A DNA stretch of 36,174 nucleotides. Origin: Chryseobacterium contaminans. GTDB lineage: Bacteria > Bacteroidota > Bacteroidia > Flavobacteriales > Weeksellaceae. Made by a program: the position numbers and the translations under genes. The notes below the pieces were generated by a model, which was not told the DNA's origin, made no database searches, and was given only the letters and a program-made list of their open reading frames with translations. Shown here piece by piece: positions 22,712 through 31,838 of this stretch (position 1 is the first letter of the stretch; every line of letters starts with the position of its first letter). The DNA lies in contig NZ_MAYF01000212.1 in the NCBI RefSeq assembly GCF_001684955.1, positions 1 to 36,174 on the forward strand, in the 5' to 3' direction.

Positions 22712-23365
22712 TTAGAATTGCATTTCAGGAATTTCACCTTCAATGATAAGATCTGCTTCCGTTGCTTTGATAATGTCTTCTACTGAAACTCCTGGTGCTC
22801 TTTCCAGCAGTTTGAACCCTTTTGGAGTTACTTCCAGCACCGCTAATTCAGTTACTACTTTTTTCACACAGTTTACACCAGTTAGTGGAAGGGTACATTT
22901 TTTAAGGATTTTGCTCTCTCCTGCTTTGTTTACGTGCATCATGGCAACGATAATATTTTCTGCAGAAGCTACCAGATCCATTGCTCCTCCCATTCCTTTC
23001 ACCATTTTTCCCGGAATCTTCCAGTTGGCAATATCTCCGTTCTCAGAAACTTCCATTGCTCCAAGGATGGTAAGATCTACTTTCTGTCCGCGGATCATCC
23101 CGAAACTAAAAGCTGAATCAAAGAATGAACCTCCATCTAAAATGGTAATAGTTTGTTTTCCGGCATTGATGATGTCTGCGTCTTCTTCCCCTTCAAAAGG
23201 GAAAGGTCCCATTCCCAACACTCCGTTTTCACTCTGAAATTCTACGGAAATGCCTTCCGGAACATAGTTGGCAACCAAAGTCGGAATTCCGATTCCCAGG
23301 TTTACATAATAACGATCTCTCAGTTCTTTTGAAATTCTTTTGGCAATTTGTTCTTTTGTAAGCAT
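22712..23365 (-). CDS. scoB: 3-oxoacid CoA-transferase, subunit B
   Basis: With subunit A it moves CoA between succinyl-CoA and acetoacetate or similar acids (ketone-body or short-chain fatty-acid use). 217 residues, the usual length. NLGIGIPTLVANYVPEGISV is followed by the catalytic Glu46 in FQSENGVLGMG, which forms the acyl-CoA intermediate. Later landmarks are DGGSFFDSAFSFGMIRGQ and KMVKGMGGAMDLV. Subunits A and B are normally adjacent. Here subunit A is encoded 2.5 kb away on the same strand, with an ABC transporter gene on the other strand between them. Own terminator, and a divergent start opposite the ABC gene. Start ATG at 23365. Confidence 0.94.
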   Translation of the reverse strand: MLTKEQIAKRISKELRDRYYVNLGIGIPTLVANYVPEGISVEFQSENGVLGMGPFPFEGEEDADIINAGKQTITILDGGSFFDSAFSFGMIRGQKVDLTILGAMEVSENGDIANWKIPGKMVKGMGGAMDLVASAENIIVAMMHVNKAGESKILKKCTLPLTGVNCVKKVVTELAVLEVTPKGFKLLERAPGVSVEDIIKATEADLIIEGEIPEMQF

Positions 23366-23424
23366 AATTAAAACTTAGACTGCAATTTAATTATTTTCAG
23401 CCGAATACAAAAGGGGTTGGAGCA

Positions 23425-23452
23425 GGAAGTTGGAAGCTGGAGGCTGGAGGTT
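23425..23452 (+). repeat. Tandem heptamer repeat, four units
   Basis: GGAAGTT, GGAAGCT, GGAGGCT, GGAGGTT in direct succession between the divergent scoB and ABC-transporter genes. It resembles a short variable-number tandem repeat. Confidence 0.65.
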
Positions 23453-23596
23453 AATATCGGTCCGAAAACGACTATATTACTTTATAATTACTTATAAACT
23501 GTATAACTTCCTTTTTCCCGAACCTGATTTTTTAATCTTCCTCAACAACAGATCATTATCATTCATAATTAACATCGTTAGTAAAAATAATATCAT

Positions 23597-23604
23597 TAAT
23601 TTTG
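23597..23604 (+). promoter_or_regulatory. -7 promoter element of the ABC exporter gene
   Basis: TAATTTTG matches TAnnTTTG, 17 bp before the chosen ATG at 23622. It lies inside the upstream open frame that begins at 23430, which supports the later start. Confidence 0.6.
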
Positions 23605-23621
23605 CATCATTATTTACTAGA

Positions 23622-25424
23622 ATGAAAATACTCTTAAGATACCTTAAACCTTACCAATGGTTGATTATTATTTCTTTGCTGTTGGCCACCATTAACCAGG
23701 TTTTCTCTTTATTTGCGCCTGCCATTACAGGGAATATTCTGGACCAATTGGTTACCCATCCCAACTTTTTTGACAAGGAAAAACTTCTACCCAGAAATAT
23801 AGATGAATACCTTTATGGAACTTCGGTATATCACGGGGCATTCTATTTCTTAGGCTTATTGATCGGAACAGCGATGGTGAGCAGAATTGCCAAAGCTTTT
23901 CAGGATTATGTAGTGAGTGTTATTACTCAAAAATTTGGAGCGAAGATCTTTACGGATGGTTTAAAACATTCAATGGCATTGCCTTATCAGGAGTTTGAGG
24001 ACCAGAGAAGCGGTGAAACATTGTCTATTTTAACTAAAGTAAGAGAGGATTCGGTGAAGTTTATTACCAATTTCATTAATATTTTCTTTGGGATTTTAGT
24101 GAGTATTATATTCGTTTCGGTGTATGCGATCCGTCTGCACTGGTCAATTATGCCTGTCTACATCTGTGGAATTTTCCTGATCGCTTTTATCACGAATTTA
24201 TTGAGTAAAAGAATTAAAGTCATTCAGAAGAATATTGTTTCTGAAACAACAGCTTTAGCCGGAAGTACTACGGAAAGCCTTAGAAATATAGAGATTGTAA
24301 AGAGTTTAGGCTTAACGAATCAGGAGGTTATCCGTCTGAATAATAATACCTATAAAATCCTGGGACTTGAGCTTAGAAAGGTAAAAAGCATCCGTTCTTT
24401 AAGCTTTATCCAGGGAACGATGGTGAATTTCCTTCAGCAGATGATTACCCTGACGCTTTTGTATCTGATCTTTAAAAACATTGTAACTCCCGGGCAGTAC
24501 CTTTCCCTGATGTTTTATGGATTCTTTATTTTCGGACCTATGCAGGAGATCGGAAACATCATTATTTCCTACCGTGAAGCAGAGGCATCACTTCAAAACT
24601 TCGACCGTTTGATGAAAAAGGATGTAGAAGAAAAACCACTTCATCCAAAACAAATTGGAGCGATTGAAGAACTGGCTTTCAAACATGTTTCTTTCAAGCA
24701 TCAATCTGCCCAGTATAAAGCATTAAATAATATTTCTTTTGATGTTAAAAATGGCGAAACCATTGCATTTGTGGGACCCAGCGGATCCGGAAAAAGTACA
24801 TTAGTAAAATTACTGGTGGGGCTTTACAGGCCGCAGGAAGGAAATATTTTTTACAATGGAATTAATGGGAAAGAATTTGATTTTGATGAATTAAGAAATC
24901 AGATCGGTTTTGTGACGCAGGACACTCAGCTTTTTGCAGGAACCATTAAAGAAAATCTTCTCTTTGTAAACCCTAAAGCTACTGAACAGGAACTTACCCT
25001 CGCTTTGCAGAAATCGAGCTGTACAGCATTACTGGAAAGAGCAGAAAAAGGTATTGAAACGGTTATCGGAGAAGGCGGACTGAAATTAAGTGGTGGTGAA
25101 AAGCAAAGAATTGCCATTGCCAGAGCACTTTTAAGAAAACCTCACCTCTTGATTTTTGATGAAGCCACTTCTGCCCTGGACAGTATTACCGAAGAAGAAA
25201 TCACCTCTACCATAAAAGATATTTCAGAGGAAAGAGAACAAATCACTGTTCTGATTGCCCACCGTTTAAGTACAATTATGCATGCAGATAAAATCCATGT
25301 TCTGGAACGCGGACAAATTGTAGAAACAGGTTCTCACGATGATCTGATTGCTGAAAAAGGGCTTTATTATGCCATGTGGAGACAGCAGATTGGAGAAAGG
25401 AAAACAACCGTTTCACAATCTTAA
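23622..25424 (+). CDS. ABC exporter, fused permease and ATPase (MsbA/LmrA-like half-transporter)
   Basis: 600 residues from the ATG at 23622 (MKILLRYLKPYQWLII). The frame is open back to 23430, but that part is unlike the family and contains the promoter. An N-terminal six-helix ABC exporter domain (~1-310) is followed by an ATPase domain with Walker A GPSGSGKST at 385-393, signature LSGGEKQR from 489, Walker B LLIFDEATSALD with Asp513-Glu514, and the H-loop in LIAHRLSTI. It would act as a homodimer exporting a lipid, peptide or drug; the substrate is unknown. It stands alone on the plus strand between the two CoA-transferase subunit genes, with no functional link to them. Confidence 0.93.
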   Translation: MKILLRYLKPYQWLIIISLLLATINQVFSLFAPAITGNILDQLVTHPNFFDKEKLLPRNIDEYLYGTSVYHGAFYFLGLLIGTAMVSRIAKAFQDYVVSVITQKFGAKIFTDGLKHSMALPYQEFEDQRSGETLSILTKVREDSVKFITNFINIFFGILVSIIFVSVYAIRLHWSIMPVYICGIFLIAFITNLLSKRIKVIQKNIVSETTALAGSTTESLRNIEIVKSLGLTNQEVIRLNNNTYKILGLELRKVKSIRSLSFIQGTMVNFLQQMITLTLLYLIFKNIVTPGQYLSLMFYGFFIFGPMQEIGNIIISYREAEASLQNFDRLMKKDVEEKPLHPKQIGAIEELAFKHVSFKHQSAQYKALNNISFDVKNGETIAFVGPSGSGKSTLVKLLVGLYRPQEGNIFYNGINGKEFDFDELRNQIGFVTQDTQLFAGTIKENLLFVNPKATEQELTLALQKSSCTALLERAEKGIETVIGEGGLKLSGGEKQRIAIARALLRKPHLLIFDEATSALDSITEEEITSTIKDISEEREQITVLIAHRLSTIMHADKIHVLERGQIVETGSHDDLIAEKGLYYAMWRQQIGERKTTVSQS

Positions 25425-25516
25425 TAGTATTTTACACCATTAAGATTGGTAATACTATCTTTTCGCTCTATTACATTCAAATGAACTAAGCTTATTTTTT
25501 TATTATCTCATTGATT

Positions 25517-25570
25517 TTGCAGATCTGGCGGATAATGAGTTTATAAAAATCTGCGGAATCTGTGTTAACT
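25517..25570. repeat. R4 word cluster
   Basis: TTTGCAGATCTGGCGGATAA and AAATCTGCGGAATCTGTGTT words similar to the other R4 sites. The gap 25425-25883 holds this, R1 copy D, an R3 tail and a terminator; no gene is evident. Confidence 0.45.
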
Positions 25571-25658
25571 GCTCGAAACTTTTATCTAGAGATCCGTCGT
25601 TCGGAATGCCAGAGGCAAAATTAGGGTGTTTTAGTCATTAAATTACGAGAGTAGGCTA

Positions 25659-25765
25659 AAACGCAAAGTTCTAATGATTCTCCTGCTTTATTTTAAGGAA
25701 GCAAAAGAGAAGCGACAAGTCGCCTATGAAGCTGAATGTATATTCACACGCTTAAAAATAAAGAT
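25659..25765. repeat. Structured repeat R1, copy D (degenerate, right end missing)
   Basis: Left end AAACGCAAAGTT (25659-25670). Outer stem TGCTTTATTTTAAGGAAGC pairs with GCTTAAAAATAAAG near 25750. Hairpin 1 is GCGAC-AA-GTCGC, followed by the GAAGC/GCTT arm. Hairpin 2 and the right terminal repeat are absent. The copy is followed by TTCAGAATGAC, the tail of R3. Confidence 0.65.
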
Positions 25766-25828
25766 GCTTTATTCAGAATGACAGTACAACAAATGGACAA
25801 TAAAAAAAGTTAAGTTTTACTCAATAAA

Positions 25829-25858
25829 GAAAGCGCTGATAGATGTTCAGCGCTTTTT
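25829..25858 (-). terminator. Terminator after CoA-transferase subunit A
   Basis: AAAGCGCTGA (25830-25839) pairs perfectly with TCAGCGCTTT (25847-25856), 7-nt loop, with T-rich tails on both strands. 25 bp past the scoA stop; could also stop plus-strand transcripts. Confidence 0.88.
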
Positions 25859-25883
25859 ATTGTAAATCGTATTCTTCAGAAAT

Positions 25884-26585
25884 TTATTCTCTAGTTCTAA
25901 CGGTTCTTTGTTCAATCCTTTTTTCAAATTTTTCACCCTGGAAAATTCTCTGGATCATAATTCCCGGAATATGAATCTCGTTGGGATCTAATTCTCCCGG
26001 TTCTACCAATTCTTCTACCTCAGCAATGGTAATTTTTCCTGCACCGGCCATCGGATGATTAAAATTTCTTGCTGATCCTTTGAAAATAAGGTTTCCGGCA
26101 TAATCTCCTTTCCAGGCTTTTACGATAGAAAAATCTGCGTCAAAAGCATGTTCCAGAATATGAGGCTTTCCTTTAAATTCTTTTACTTCTTTTCCTTCTG
26201 CTACTTCAGTTCCATATCCTGCCGGTGTATAGAAAGCGGGAATTCCAGCCTGAGCAGCTCTGCATTTTTCAGCTAAAGTTCCCTGTGGAGTAAGCTCTAC
26301 TTCGAGTTCTCCTGACAGCATCTGTCTTTCAAATTCAGCATTTTCTCCTACATAAGAAGAGATCATTTTTTTTATTTGTCTTTTATGAAGCAGTAACCCC
26401 AGTCCAAAATCATCTACTCCAGCATTGTTTGAGATGCAGGTAAGATCTTTCACATCACTTTCCACCAGGGCATTGATTGAATTTTCAGGGATTCCGCAAA
26501 GTCCAAATCCGCCTAGCATCAGCGTCATTCCATCTTTAATTCCTTCGATGGCCTCCTTTGCATTTTTTACTCTTTTATCTATCAT
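25884..26585 (-). CDS. scoA: 3-oxoacid CoA-transferase, subunit A
   Basis: Partner of the subunit B encoded at 22712-23365. 233 residues, the usual length. The CoA-transferase family I signature [16 protein letters not shown] is near the N-terminus, followed by [39 protein letters not shown] and [20 protein letters not shown]. The subunit supplies part of the CoA-binding site, while the catalytic Glu is in subunit B. It is transcribed alone, with its own terminator, so expression of the two subunits must be coordinated from separate promoters. Start ATG at 26585. Confidence 0.94.
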   Translation of the reverse strand: MIDKRVKNAKEAIEGIKDGMTLMLGGFGLCGIPENSINALVESDVKDLTCISNNAGVDDFGLGLLLHKRQIKKMISSYVGENAEFERQMLSGELEVELTPQGTLAEKCRAAQAGIPAFYTPAGYGTEVAEGKEVKEFKGKPHILEHAFDADFSIVKAWKGDYAGNLIFKGSARNFNHPMAGAGKITIAEVEELVEPGELDPNEIHIPGIMIQRIFQGEKFEKRIEQRTVRTRE

Positions 26586-26969
26586 GAAATATTAGATTTT
26601 TCTGTTGGCTAAATTTAATAAAAATTTATCGTATCTGCGATGGCTGGAAAAAGATCTTAATCTCTATCCCATCCTGGAACTCTATTTTCAAGTTAAAAAT
26701 ATCACAATCAGATTTTTACAGCCAAAAGTGAACAAATCGGTTCATTTTTTCTATAAATCTCATGAAATTGGTTTATATTTGGAGCTTAAAATTATAAACA
26801 CCACATATTTTTTAATCTTCGGATATAATTGATATAAACACAATCTTATATGTAAAATTATTTCTGACGGCTTACGCTGTCTCTTCAATGCTTTTGCCTT
26901 TTATTTTCATTCATATTGGTATTCAAAAGCAAATCAGCACAAACATAAAATCAGAACTTAATAAAAAGC
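26586..26969. other. Divergent intergenic region without recognised gene
   Basis: 384 bp between scoA (minus) and the MORN-like gene (plus). A TATATTTG at 26774-26781 fits the -7 consensus but is 190 bp from the plus-strand start. The 75-codon ORF at 26605 has biased, repeat-free composition with no family resemblance and is not called. Confidence 0.4.
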
Positions 26970-28505
26970 ATGAAAAAACTATTTACGTCAGCGTTACTTG
27001 CATTAGTACTCAGCATCAACGTATATGCACAGGAAAAAACTTATTTTGATGAAAACTGGGAAAAGACTACCCAGGAAAACATGGAGTACTACCGTGAAAC
27101 AACTCCTAAAGGCAAGCTTACTCTCATCAAAGATTTTTATAAAAACGGAACCCTTCAAATGGAAGGTCTTGCCTCTGACACCACTCCAAGCAATGAGGTT
27201 TTTGATGGTAAAGTAACCTGGTATACCCCTGAAGGAAAAGTAATGAGTGTGGTAACCTATGCTAACGGCAAACAAGTTGGAGTCTCTCAATCTTATGATG
27301 TAAAAGGCAGACTGATAGAAGATATGATTTATAAAGCCGACGGTACTTTCTCAGGAAAAATGATCAGTTATAAAGATCCTGAAAATGAGTATTATTACAA
27401 TACACTAACTTTATATGAGAATTCTGCTCCTGCCCAAACCATTATTTATGATGAAGACATCAAAGGGATCAGAAGTGAAACTATTAACGGGAAAGACGGT
27501 AACTACGTTAATAAATATTACGGCGAAAAGGGAAAATACCTTGGTAGTCTCAGCTCTGAATCCAATAACGATGGAACTCTGGTAGACTATTACTACAATC
27601 CGATGAGGATTTCCAAAATTGAAAAATATAAAAGCGATGGTACTGTTAAAGAAAGTGTTATCTATGCTAAAAACGGAAAAATTCTTCAGGAACAGAAAAG
27701 AGGTAAAAAAGACGGTTCCAAAACCACTTACGACGAATCCGGAAAGCAAATCGCCAATCTAAACTATCAATACGAAAAAGAGACTGATAGCTATAAACCA
27801 ATGGATGGTGAGGATTATGAGTTGAGCTATGATTATAGTTATGTTTCAACCATAGATGTTTATAAAGGAGGCTCACAGATTCTTAATAAGGAATTTGATG
27901 AACAGGGAAAACTTACTACTGAAAAGACTCTAAAAGACGGTTCCACTCAGGAAATTAAATATTATGCTCCAGACGGAAAACTGAGATCTACCCTAACTTA
28001 TAAGGAAGATATGCCTTACAACGGTACGGCCTACGAAGGCCTTACTGAAATGCAATATAAAGAGGGGGTTCTGGTGAATACGAAAAATTATACTGAAGAA
28101 AATAAGCTGAAATTCGAGAAGAAACTGAATGCTAAGCAAAACGCCTACGATGCAACAGTCTTCGACAATAAGGGCGCTATTCTGTACACGTACAACCAAC
28201 CGATCAATGAAGATGATGAATATGACTATAATTTCACGGGACAGATTGTACAATATGTAAAAGGCAAACCTGTCAATAAGTCTTCAGTAAAAAGTGGTAT
28301 CCTTCAAAGCGGAAAAATCAGAATAAAGGATTACTACGGAGCAAAAGAGCTTGAACGTAATGGGAAATGGGTCTTATTGAAGGTTTATAATTCAGAAGGT
28401 AAACTTGTTCAGGACTCTAAAATATTGGCTGATACCAGTGATAGCTTCTCTAGCGAGAGCCAGATTATCATTCAGGAAGATCAGTTGTACAATGATTTTG
28501 AATAA
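26970..28505 (+). CDS. Exported protein with MORN-like (YwqK-type) repeats
   Basis: 511 residues. Signal peptide MKKLFTSALLALVLSINVYAQ. The rest is built from about 20-25-residue repeats of the form FYKNGTLQMEG, YTPEGKVMSVVTYANGKQVG, YDVKGRLIEDMIYKADGTFS, YAPDGKLRSTLTYKEDMPYN and YNSEGKLVQDSKIL, the MORN-variant beta-hairpin repeat common in Bacteroidota envelope proteins. Such proteins are sometimes auto-named YwqK-family antitoxins; nothing here supports a toxin-antitoxin role. It is probably a periplasmic or surface scaffold of unknown function. Single-gene unit, closed by a terminator. Start ATG at 26970. Confidence 0.8.
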   Translation: MKKLFTSALLALVLSINVYAQEKTYFDENWEKTTQENMEYYRETTPKGKLTLIKDFYKNGTLQMEGLASDTTPSNEVFDGKVTWYTPEGKVMSVVTYANGKQVGVSQSYDVKGRLIEDMIYKADGTFSGKMISYKDPENEYYYNTLTLYENSAPAQTIIYDEDIKGIRSETINGKDGNYVNKYYGEKGKYLGSLSSESNNDGTLVDYYYNPMRISKIEKYKSDGTVKESVIYAKNGKILQEQKRGKKDGSKTTYDESGKQIANLNYQYEKETDSYKPMDGEDYELSYDYSYVSTIDVYKGGSQILNKEFDEQGKLTTEKTLKDGSTQEIKYYAPDGKLRSTLTYKEDMPYNGTAYEGLTEMQYKEGVLVNTKNYTEENKLKFEKKLNAKQNAYDATVFDNKGAILYTYNQPINEDDEYDYNFTGQIVQYVKGKPVNKSSVKSGILQSGKIRIKDYYGAKELERNGKWVLLKVYNSEGKLVQDSKILADTSDSFSSESQIIIQEDQLYNDFE

Positions 28506-28534
28506 TGACAAGATCAGTTGATATTTGATAATAT

Positions 28535-28568
28535 AAAAGCAGTTTCAGTTTTCTGAAGCTGCTTTTTT
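28535..28568 (+). terminator. Terminator after the MORN-like gene
   Basis: AAAAGCAG-T-TTCAG pairs with CTGAA-G-CTGCTTTT around a TTTT loop and runs into T residues, 29 bp past the stop. Confidence 0.87.
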
Positions 28569-28603
28569 AGGTTTAAAAATTAATGTCATATTTTTATTTC
28601 CCA

Positions 28604-28790
28604 CAGAATACACAGGTTTCGCAGATGTTTGCGGAAAACTGAATCCTTAAGGCAGTTATGGTGAAGAAGGATCAATTAACATTGAATTGATGGAGCAGGT
28701 GGTTTATTTACAATGATTTTGTTTCTCGCGAATTGAGCGGATTTCGCAGATGATTATGAAAAATTTGTGTGATCTGCGGGAAAATATAAA
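28604..28790. repeat. R4 word clusters
   Basis: CAGGTTTCGCAGATGTTTGCGG at the left end is an imperfect dyad. At 28730-28790, TTCTCGCGAATTGAGCGGA, TTTCGCAGATG and GTGATCTGCGGGA recur. The gap 28506-28859 holds only these and two terminators. Confidence 0.45.
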
Positions 28791-28804
28791 AAGTATTAAG
28801 ATAA

Positions 28805-28838
28805 ATAATCGGGCTGTCATTTCTGACAGCCCGATTAT
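28805..28838 (-). terminator. Terminator after the purple-acid-phosphatase-like gene
   Basis: A 15-bp perfect stem: ATAATCGGGCTGTCA (28805-28819) with TGACAGCCCGATTAT, loop TTTC. On the minus strand it is followed by T-rich TTATCTTAAT. 21 bp past the stop. Confidence 0.88.
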
Positions 28839-28859
28839 TGTATCATGTTTGTTGCTTGA

Positions 28860-31607
28860 TTACTGAATAATCAATTTTAAAGTAAACAGCTTTCTTGCAT
28901 GGACTTTTACAAAATAGACTCCTTTCGGAAGATTTTCATTCACTAAAGAGAAACGCTGGTTATGAATATTCTTTGATTCATACAGCAACTCTCCTGCTGC
29001 AGATACCAATTCAATTTTCTCAATCGGATAATCACTCTTAATAAACGTTGGTTCACCAGATTTTGTAGGGTTTGGATACAGGATTACATTTTTCTCTGTA
29101 CTCTTCGCCTCTTCTACTCCTAAAGCTCCTGAGCTCACCTGAAACTGTACCCTGTTTGAAACTTCAGTATAAGAATCATTGGTAAACATCACCATATAAT
29201 AATTGCCTGGTGCAGTTGGTACACCATTTACATTTCCTGTAATTGTTTTGCTTCCCTGCGTTACCCCATCAAAATAAGTATAGGAAACAAAGTTATCATC
29301 CGGTGTTTGGATATTCTGAGGATAGATTCCCAGCCAGTCTTTAATAATACCCGGGGAATCCGTCCATGATGCGGTAATATTTTCTCCTAATAAATATACA
29401 GGTTTGTTGATCCATAACTCAGTAACGATATCTCCTACTTTAAAAAATACTTTTTCTCCGATTCCGTTATAGCCGTCTTCCAGTAAGTACTGAGCATAAT
29501 AATATCCTTTTGGAAGGCCTGTGAAATTAAGCGTTCCGGATGCTGTGGCTACATAGCTCCATTTTATAGAAGCTGTGGTTCCCGGAGTCTGCCCCATTTT
29601 ATAAATTCCGATCCAATCTTTCTGCAGACTTGGAGCATTTGTAAAATTAATGGTTACGGTACCTCCTACCGGATATGTATCTGCTGTAGCCTGTAACTGT
29701 ACTTTGGGGCCTACATAGAAGCTTTTTCTTGGAGCAATATCCGTATATCCGTTATTAGCAAAAAATCCTGCAAAATATTGACCTTTATTAGGCAAACCAT
29801 TATTGAAAGTAGCAGTTCCTGCTGTTTGCCCGTTGGTATAAGTATAAGTTTGTGCCGTTGCACCTCCTCCTGGAGTCTGTCCTTTTTTATAAAGTCCTAC
29901 CCAATCCTGCTGGTTTCCAGGACCACCTGTGTAAGTAGCAACAATGGGTTCATTTTGGGCATATTCCGTTTTATCTAAAGTAAAGGTAGGATTCGAAACC
30001 ACACTTCCCGTAATTTCAAACTGTTTTACGTCACTCCAATCGCTCCATTCAAGGTTTCTGTCTCTGTAGCGGGTTTTTACATAATAAATACCATTCGGGA
30101 TAGAATTTGAAGCTAAAGTTGCTTTTGTAATATCTACTCCTTCATTCAAGTTTTTGGTTTTATCCGGATTTCCGTTTCCGTCTTTTCCGAACCAGTTTTC
30201 AAAATCTCGGTAGAATTCCTTTTCAATCACAGAGAAATCTGCTGCTTTACTGATTAAGAACTGAGTTGTATTTAAAAGTTCTCCGTTAGATGATGAGAAA
30301 GCACTTCCATTCAGTGTTAAAGGCAATGTAATTGGCCCTGCAAATGTATTGGTGATAGATGGTTTTGTCGGCTTTGGCTGATTTTTATACCTGTGGAAAG
30401 AATCTACAAGCTCGTTATTTTTCTTGGTATATTTTCCACCAATAGAATAACATTCTATATCTACTTTTCCTGTTGGAATATCTACCTCAACAATCTGATA
30501 GGTCCAATCCGTTAATGTTTTCTGAACATCATCAAAATCCTGTTCATTAGACATTCCCCAATACTGATCCCAAGCCGTTCCTCCTGAAATGATCTGGTAA
30601 TTAGGCGTATTTTTAAGCTGTCCTCTGTGATACAAGTGATGGTGTGCTCCAACGTGCATCAGGTATTTATCAGATGTCACCAAAAGCGGAACCGCATTGT
30701 TCCTTACCCATGTTGAAATATCTCCAACATACTGCTCTGCCTGGTAAGGTCTGTGACTTAATGAGATGATCCAGTCTACTGTAGGATCATTATTCGCTTC
30801 ATTTAAAATCTGTTGAAGCCATATTTGCTGTGTAGAGCCTGTATGTTCAGAACTTAAACTGATAAACAGTACATTTCCCGCCTGCTGGGCATAATAATTT
30901 TCGTTTCCTGAAGTGATACCTTTATATCTGATCTCATCAATATAGAAATGGGCATAATAAGAATTCATTCCCAGAGTTCCATAGGTCTCGTGGTTTCCTA
31001 CAGTTGTTTGAATGGGTAAATAAGGAGATAATTTGATATTCTTTTTAAAGTGAACATTCTCATAATGATCCAGTGTTCCCACATCCACCTGGTCTCCTAC
31101 CATGAAAGTAAGCGCAATATTATCTGATGGATCTGAAGCAGCTCCGAACTTTTCTTTTAATTTTTTATAAGCATTCAAAGTAAGGCTGTCATATCTTGGT
31201 TCTGCTTTGATCTGATTATCTCCCATGATAAGAAAACGGATCTTTCCATTGGCTGTTACAGGCTGTCCCGGTAAAGGAAGTGTTCTGAAATTGTATACTG
31301 CAGATTCATTAGTACCGGTTTTAATCTTATAATAGTACTTGGTATTCGGTTGCAGATTAGTAATTTTTGCCGTGTGATAATAGTAATTATTGTTGTATCC
31401 TGTATCTGAAAAGATGTTGGTAGTACCGGTTACCGTTACATTCAGGTTGGTTGGGGAATCCCCGTAGATTACAGTTGTTTCGTTGTCGGAAGCAGTCTTC
31501 CAATTGACGATCATAGAATTCGGAGTAGGGTTTTGCAGATATGGGAACAAAACCTGTCCGAATGCCATTTGGGCCACGAAACAAAAAAAGAAGAAATAGT
31601 GTTTCAT
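28860..31607 (-). CDS. Purple-acid-phosphatase-like metallophosphoesterase with three repeated beta domains and T9SS sorting tail
   Basis: 915 residues. Signal peptide to ~18, a fibronectin-III-like purple-acid-phosphatase N-domain (~20-112), and a metallophosphoesterase domain (~122-395) with Asp130 (MGDNQ), Asp172 and Asp175 (GDQVD), Asn205-His206 (GNHE), His285 (SHRP) and His322/His324 (AHHHLYH). A linker domain (~405-535) leads to three ~95-residue repeats, each with a DW-h-G-h-Y core: QQDWVGLYKKGQTPG, QKDWIGIYKMGQTPG, IKDWLGIYPQNIQTP. The C-terminal ~75 residues start ILYPNPTKSG and end FTLKLIIQ, a type A sorting domain for type IX secretion. Predicted role: secreted or surface-attached phosphatase; substrate unknown. 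Confidence 0.92.
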   Translation of the reverse strand: MKHYFFFFCFVAQMAFGQVLFPYLQNPTPNSMIVNWKTASDNETTVIYGDSPTNLNVTVTGTTNIFSDTGYNNNYYYHTAKITNLQPNTKYYYKIKTGTNESAVYNFRTLPLPGQPVTANGKIRFLIMGDNQIKAEPRYDSLTLNAYKKLKEKFGAASDPSDNIALTFMVGDQVDVGTLDHYENVHFKKNIKLSPYLPIQTTVGNHETYGTLGMNSYYAHFYIDEIRYKGITSGNENYYAQQAGNVLFISLSSEHTGSTQQIWLQQILNEANNDPTVDWIISLSHRPYQAEQYVGDISTWVRNNAVPLLVTSDKYLMHVGAHHHLYHRGQLKNTPNYQIISGGTAWDQYWGMSNEQDFDDVQKTLTDWTYQIVEVDIPTGKVDIECYSIGGKYTKKNNELVDSFHRYKNQPKPTKPSITNTFAGPITLPLTLNGSAFSSSNGELLNTTQFLISKAADFSVIEKEFYRDFENWFGKDGNGNPDKTKNLNEGVDITKATLASNSIPNGIYYVKTRYRDRNLEWSDWSDVKQFEITGSVVSNPTFTLDKTEYAQNEPIVATYTGGPGNQQDWVGLYKKGQTPGGGATAQTYTYTNGQTAGTATFNNGLPNKGQYFAGFFANNGYTDIAPRKSFYVGPKVQLQATADTYPVGGTVTINFTNAPSLQKDWIGIYKMGQTPGTTASIKWSYVATASGTLNFTGLPKGYYYAQYLLEDGYNGIGEKVFFKVGDIVTELWINKPVYLLGENITASWTDSPGIIKDWLGIYPQNIQTPDDNFVSYTYFDGVTQGSKTITGNVNGVPTAPGNYYMVMFTNDSYTEVSNRVQFQVSSGALGVEEAKSTEKNVILYPNPTKSGEPTFIKSDYPIEKIELVSAAGELLYESKNIHNQRFSLVNENLPKGVYFVKVHARKLFTLKLIIQ

Positions 31608-31692
31608 AATCGCTTAATTTTAAAATGACATCTAGAGTTTTAATTTGTGAATCAATAATTTAAAAAATCAATACTCTGATTTTTATTTCGGG

Positions 31693-31700
31693 CAAAAGTA
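31693..31700 (-). promoter_or_regulatory. -7 promoter element of the phosphatase gene
   Basis: Reads TACTTTTG toward the gene (TAnnTTTG), about 85 bp before the ATG at 31607, leaving an untranslated leader. No clear -33 element. Confidence 0.5.
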
Positions 31701-31800
31701 GAAGTCCCATATAAACTCTGTCTGATGGAATCTTAAAGAATCTGTTAATTTTTTAATGAAACCGGAATGAAAAAATTATAGTTTTTAGTACAGTAAATAT

Positions 31801-31832
31801 TTGGTGTATTCAAAAACTATTTTGTACATTTG
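31801..31832 (+). promoter_or_regulatory. Promoter of rplS
   Basis: TTG at 31801-31803, 21 bp, then TACATTTG at 31825-31832: a good fit to the Bacteroidota -33/-7 pattern. The start site would be about 31838. Confidence 0.65.
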
Positions 31833-31838
31833 CAACCT

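Noticed and set aside
23430..23621. Upstream extension of the ABC exporter frame
   Set aside because: Covers the heptamer repeat and the TAATTTTG promoter, and has no family similarity; the start at 23622 fits exporter N-termini.
26605..26832. 75-codon ORF between scoA and the MORN-like gene
   Set aside because: No recognisable domain, composition like AT-rich spacer, overlaps the scoA promoter region.
26970..28505. Toxin-antitoxin antitoxin (YwqK name) for the MORN-like gene
   Set aside because: The name is attached to the repeat fold by automatic annotation; there is no toxin gene nearby and the protein has a signal peptide.
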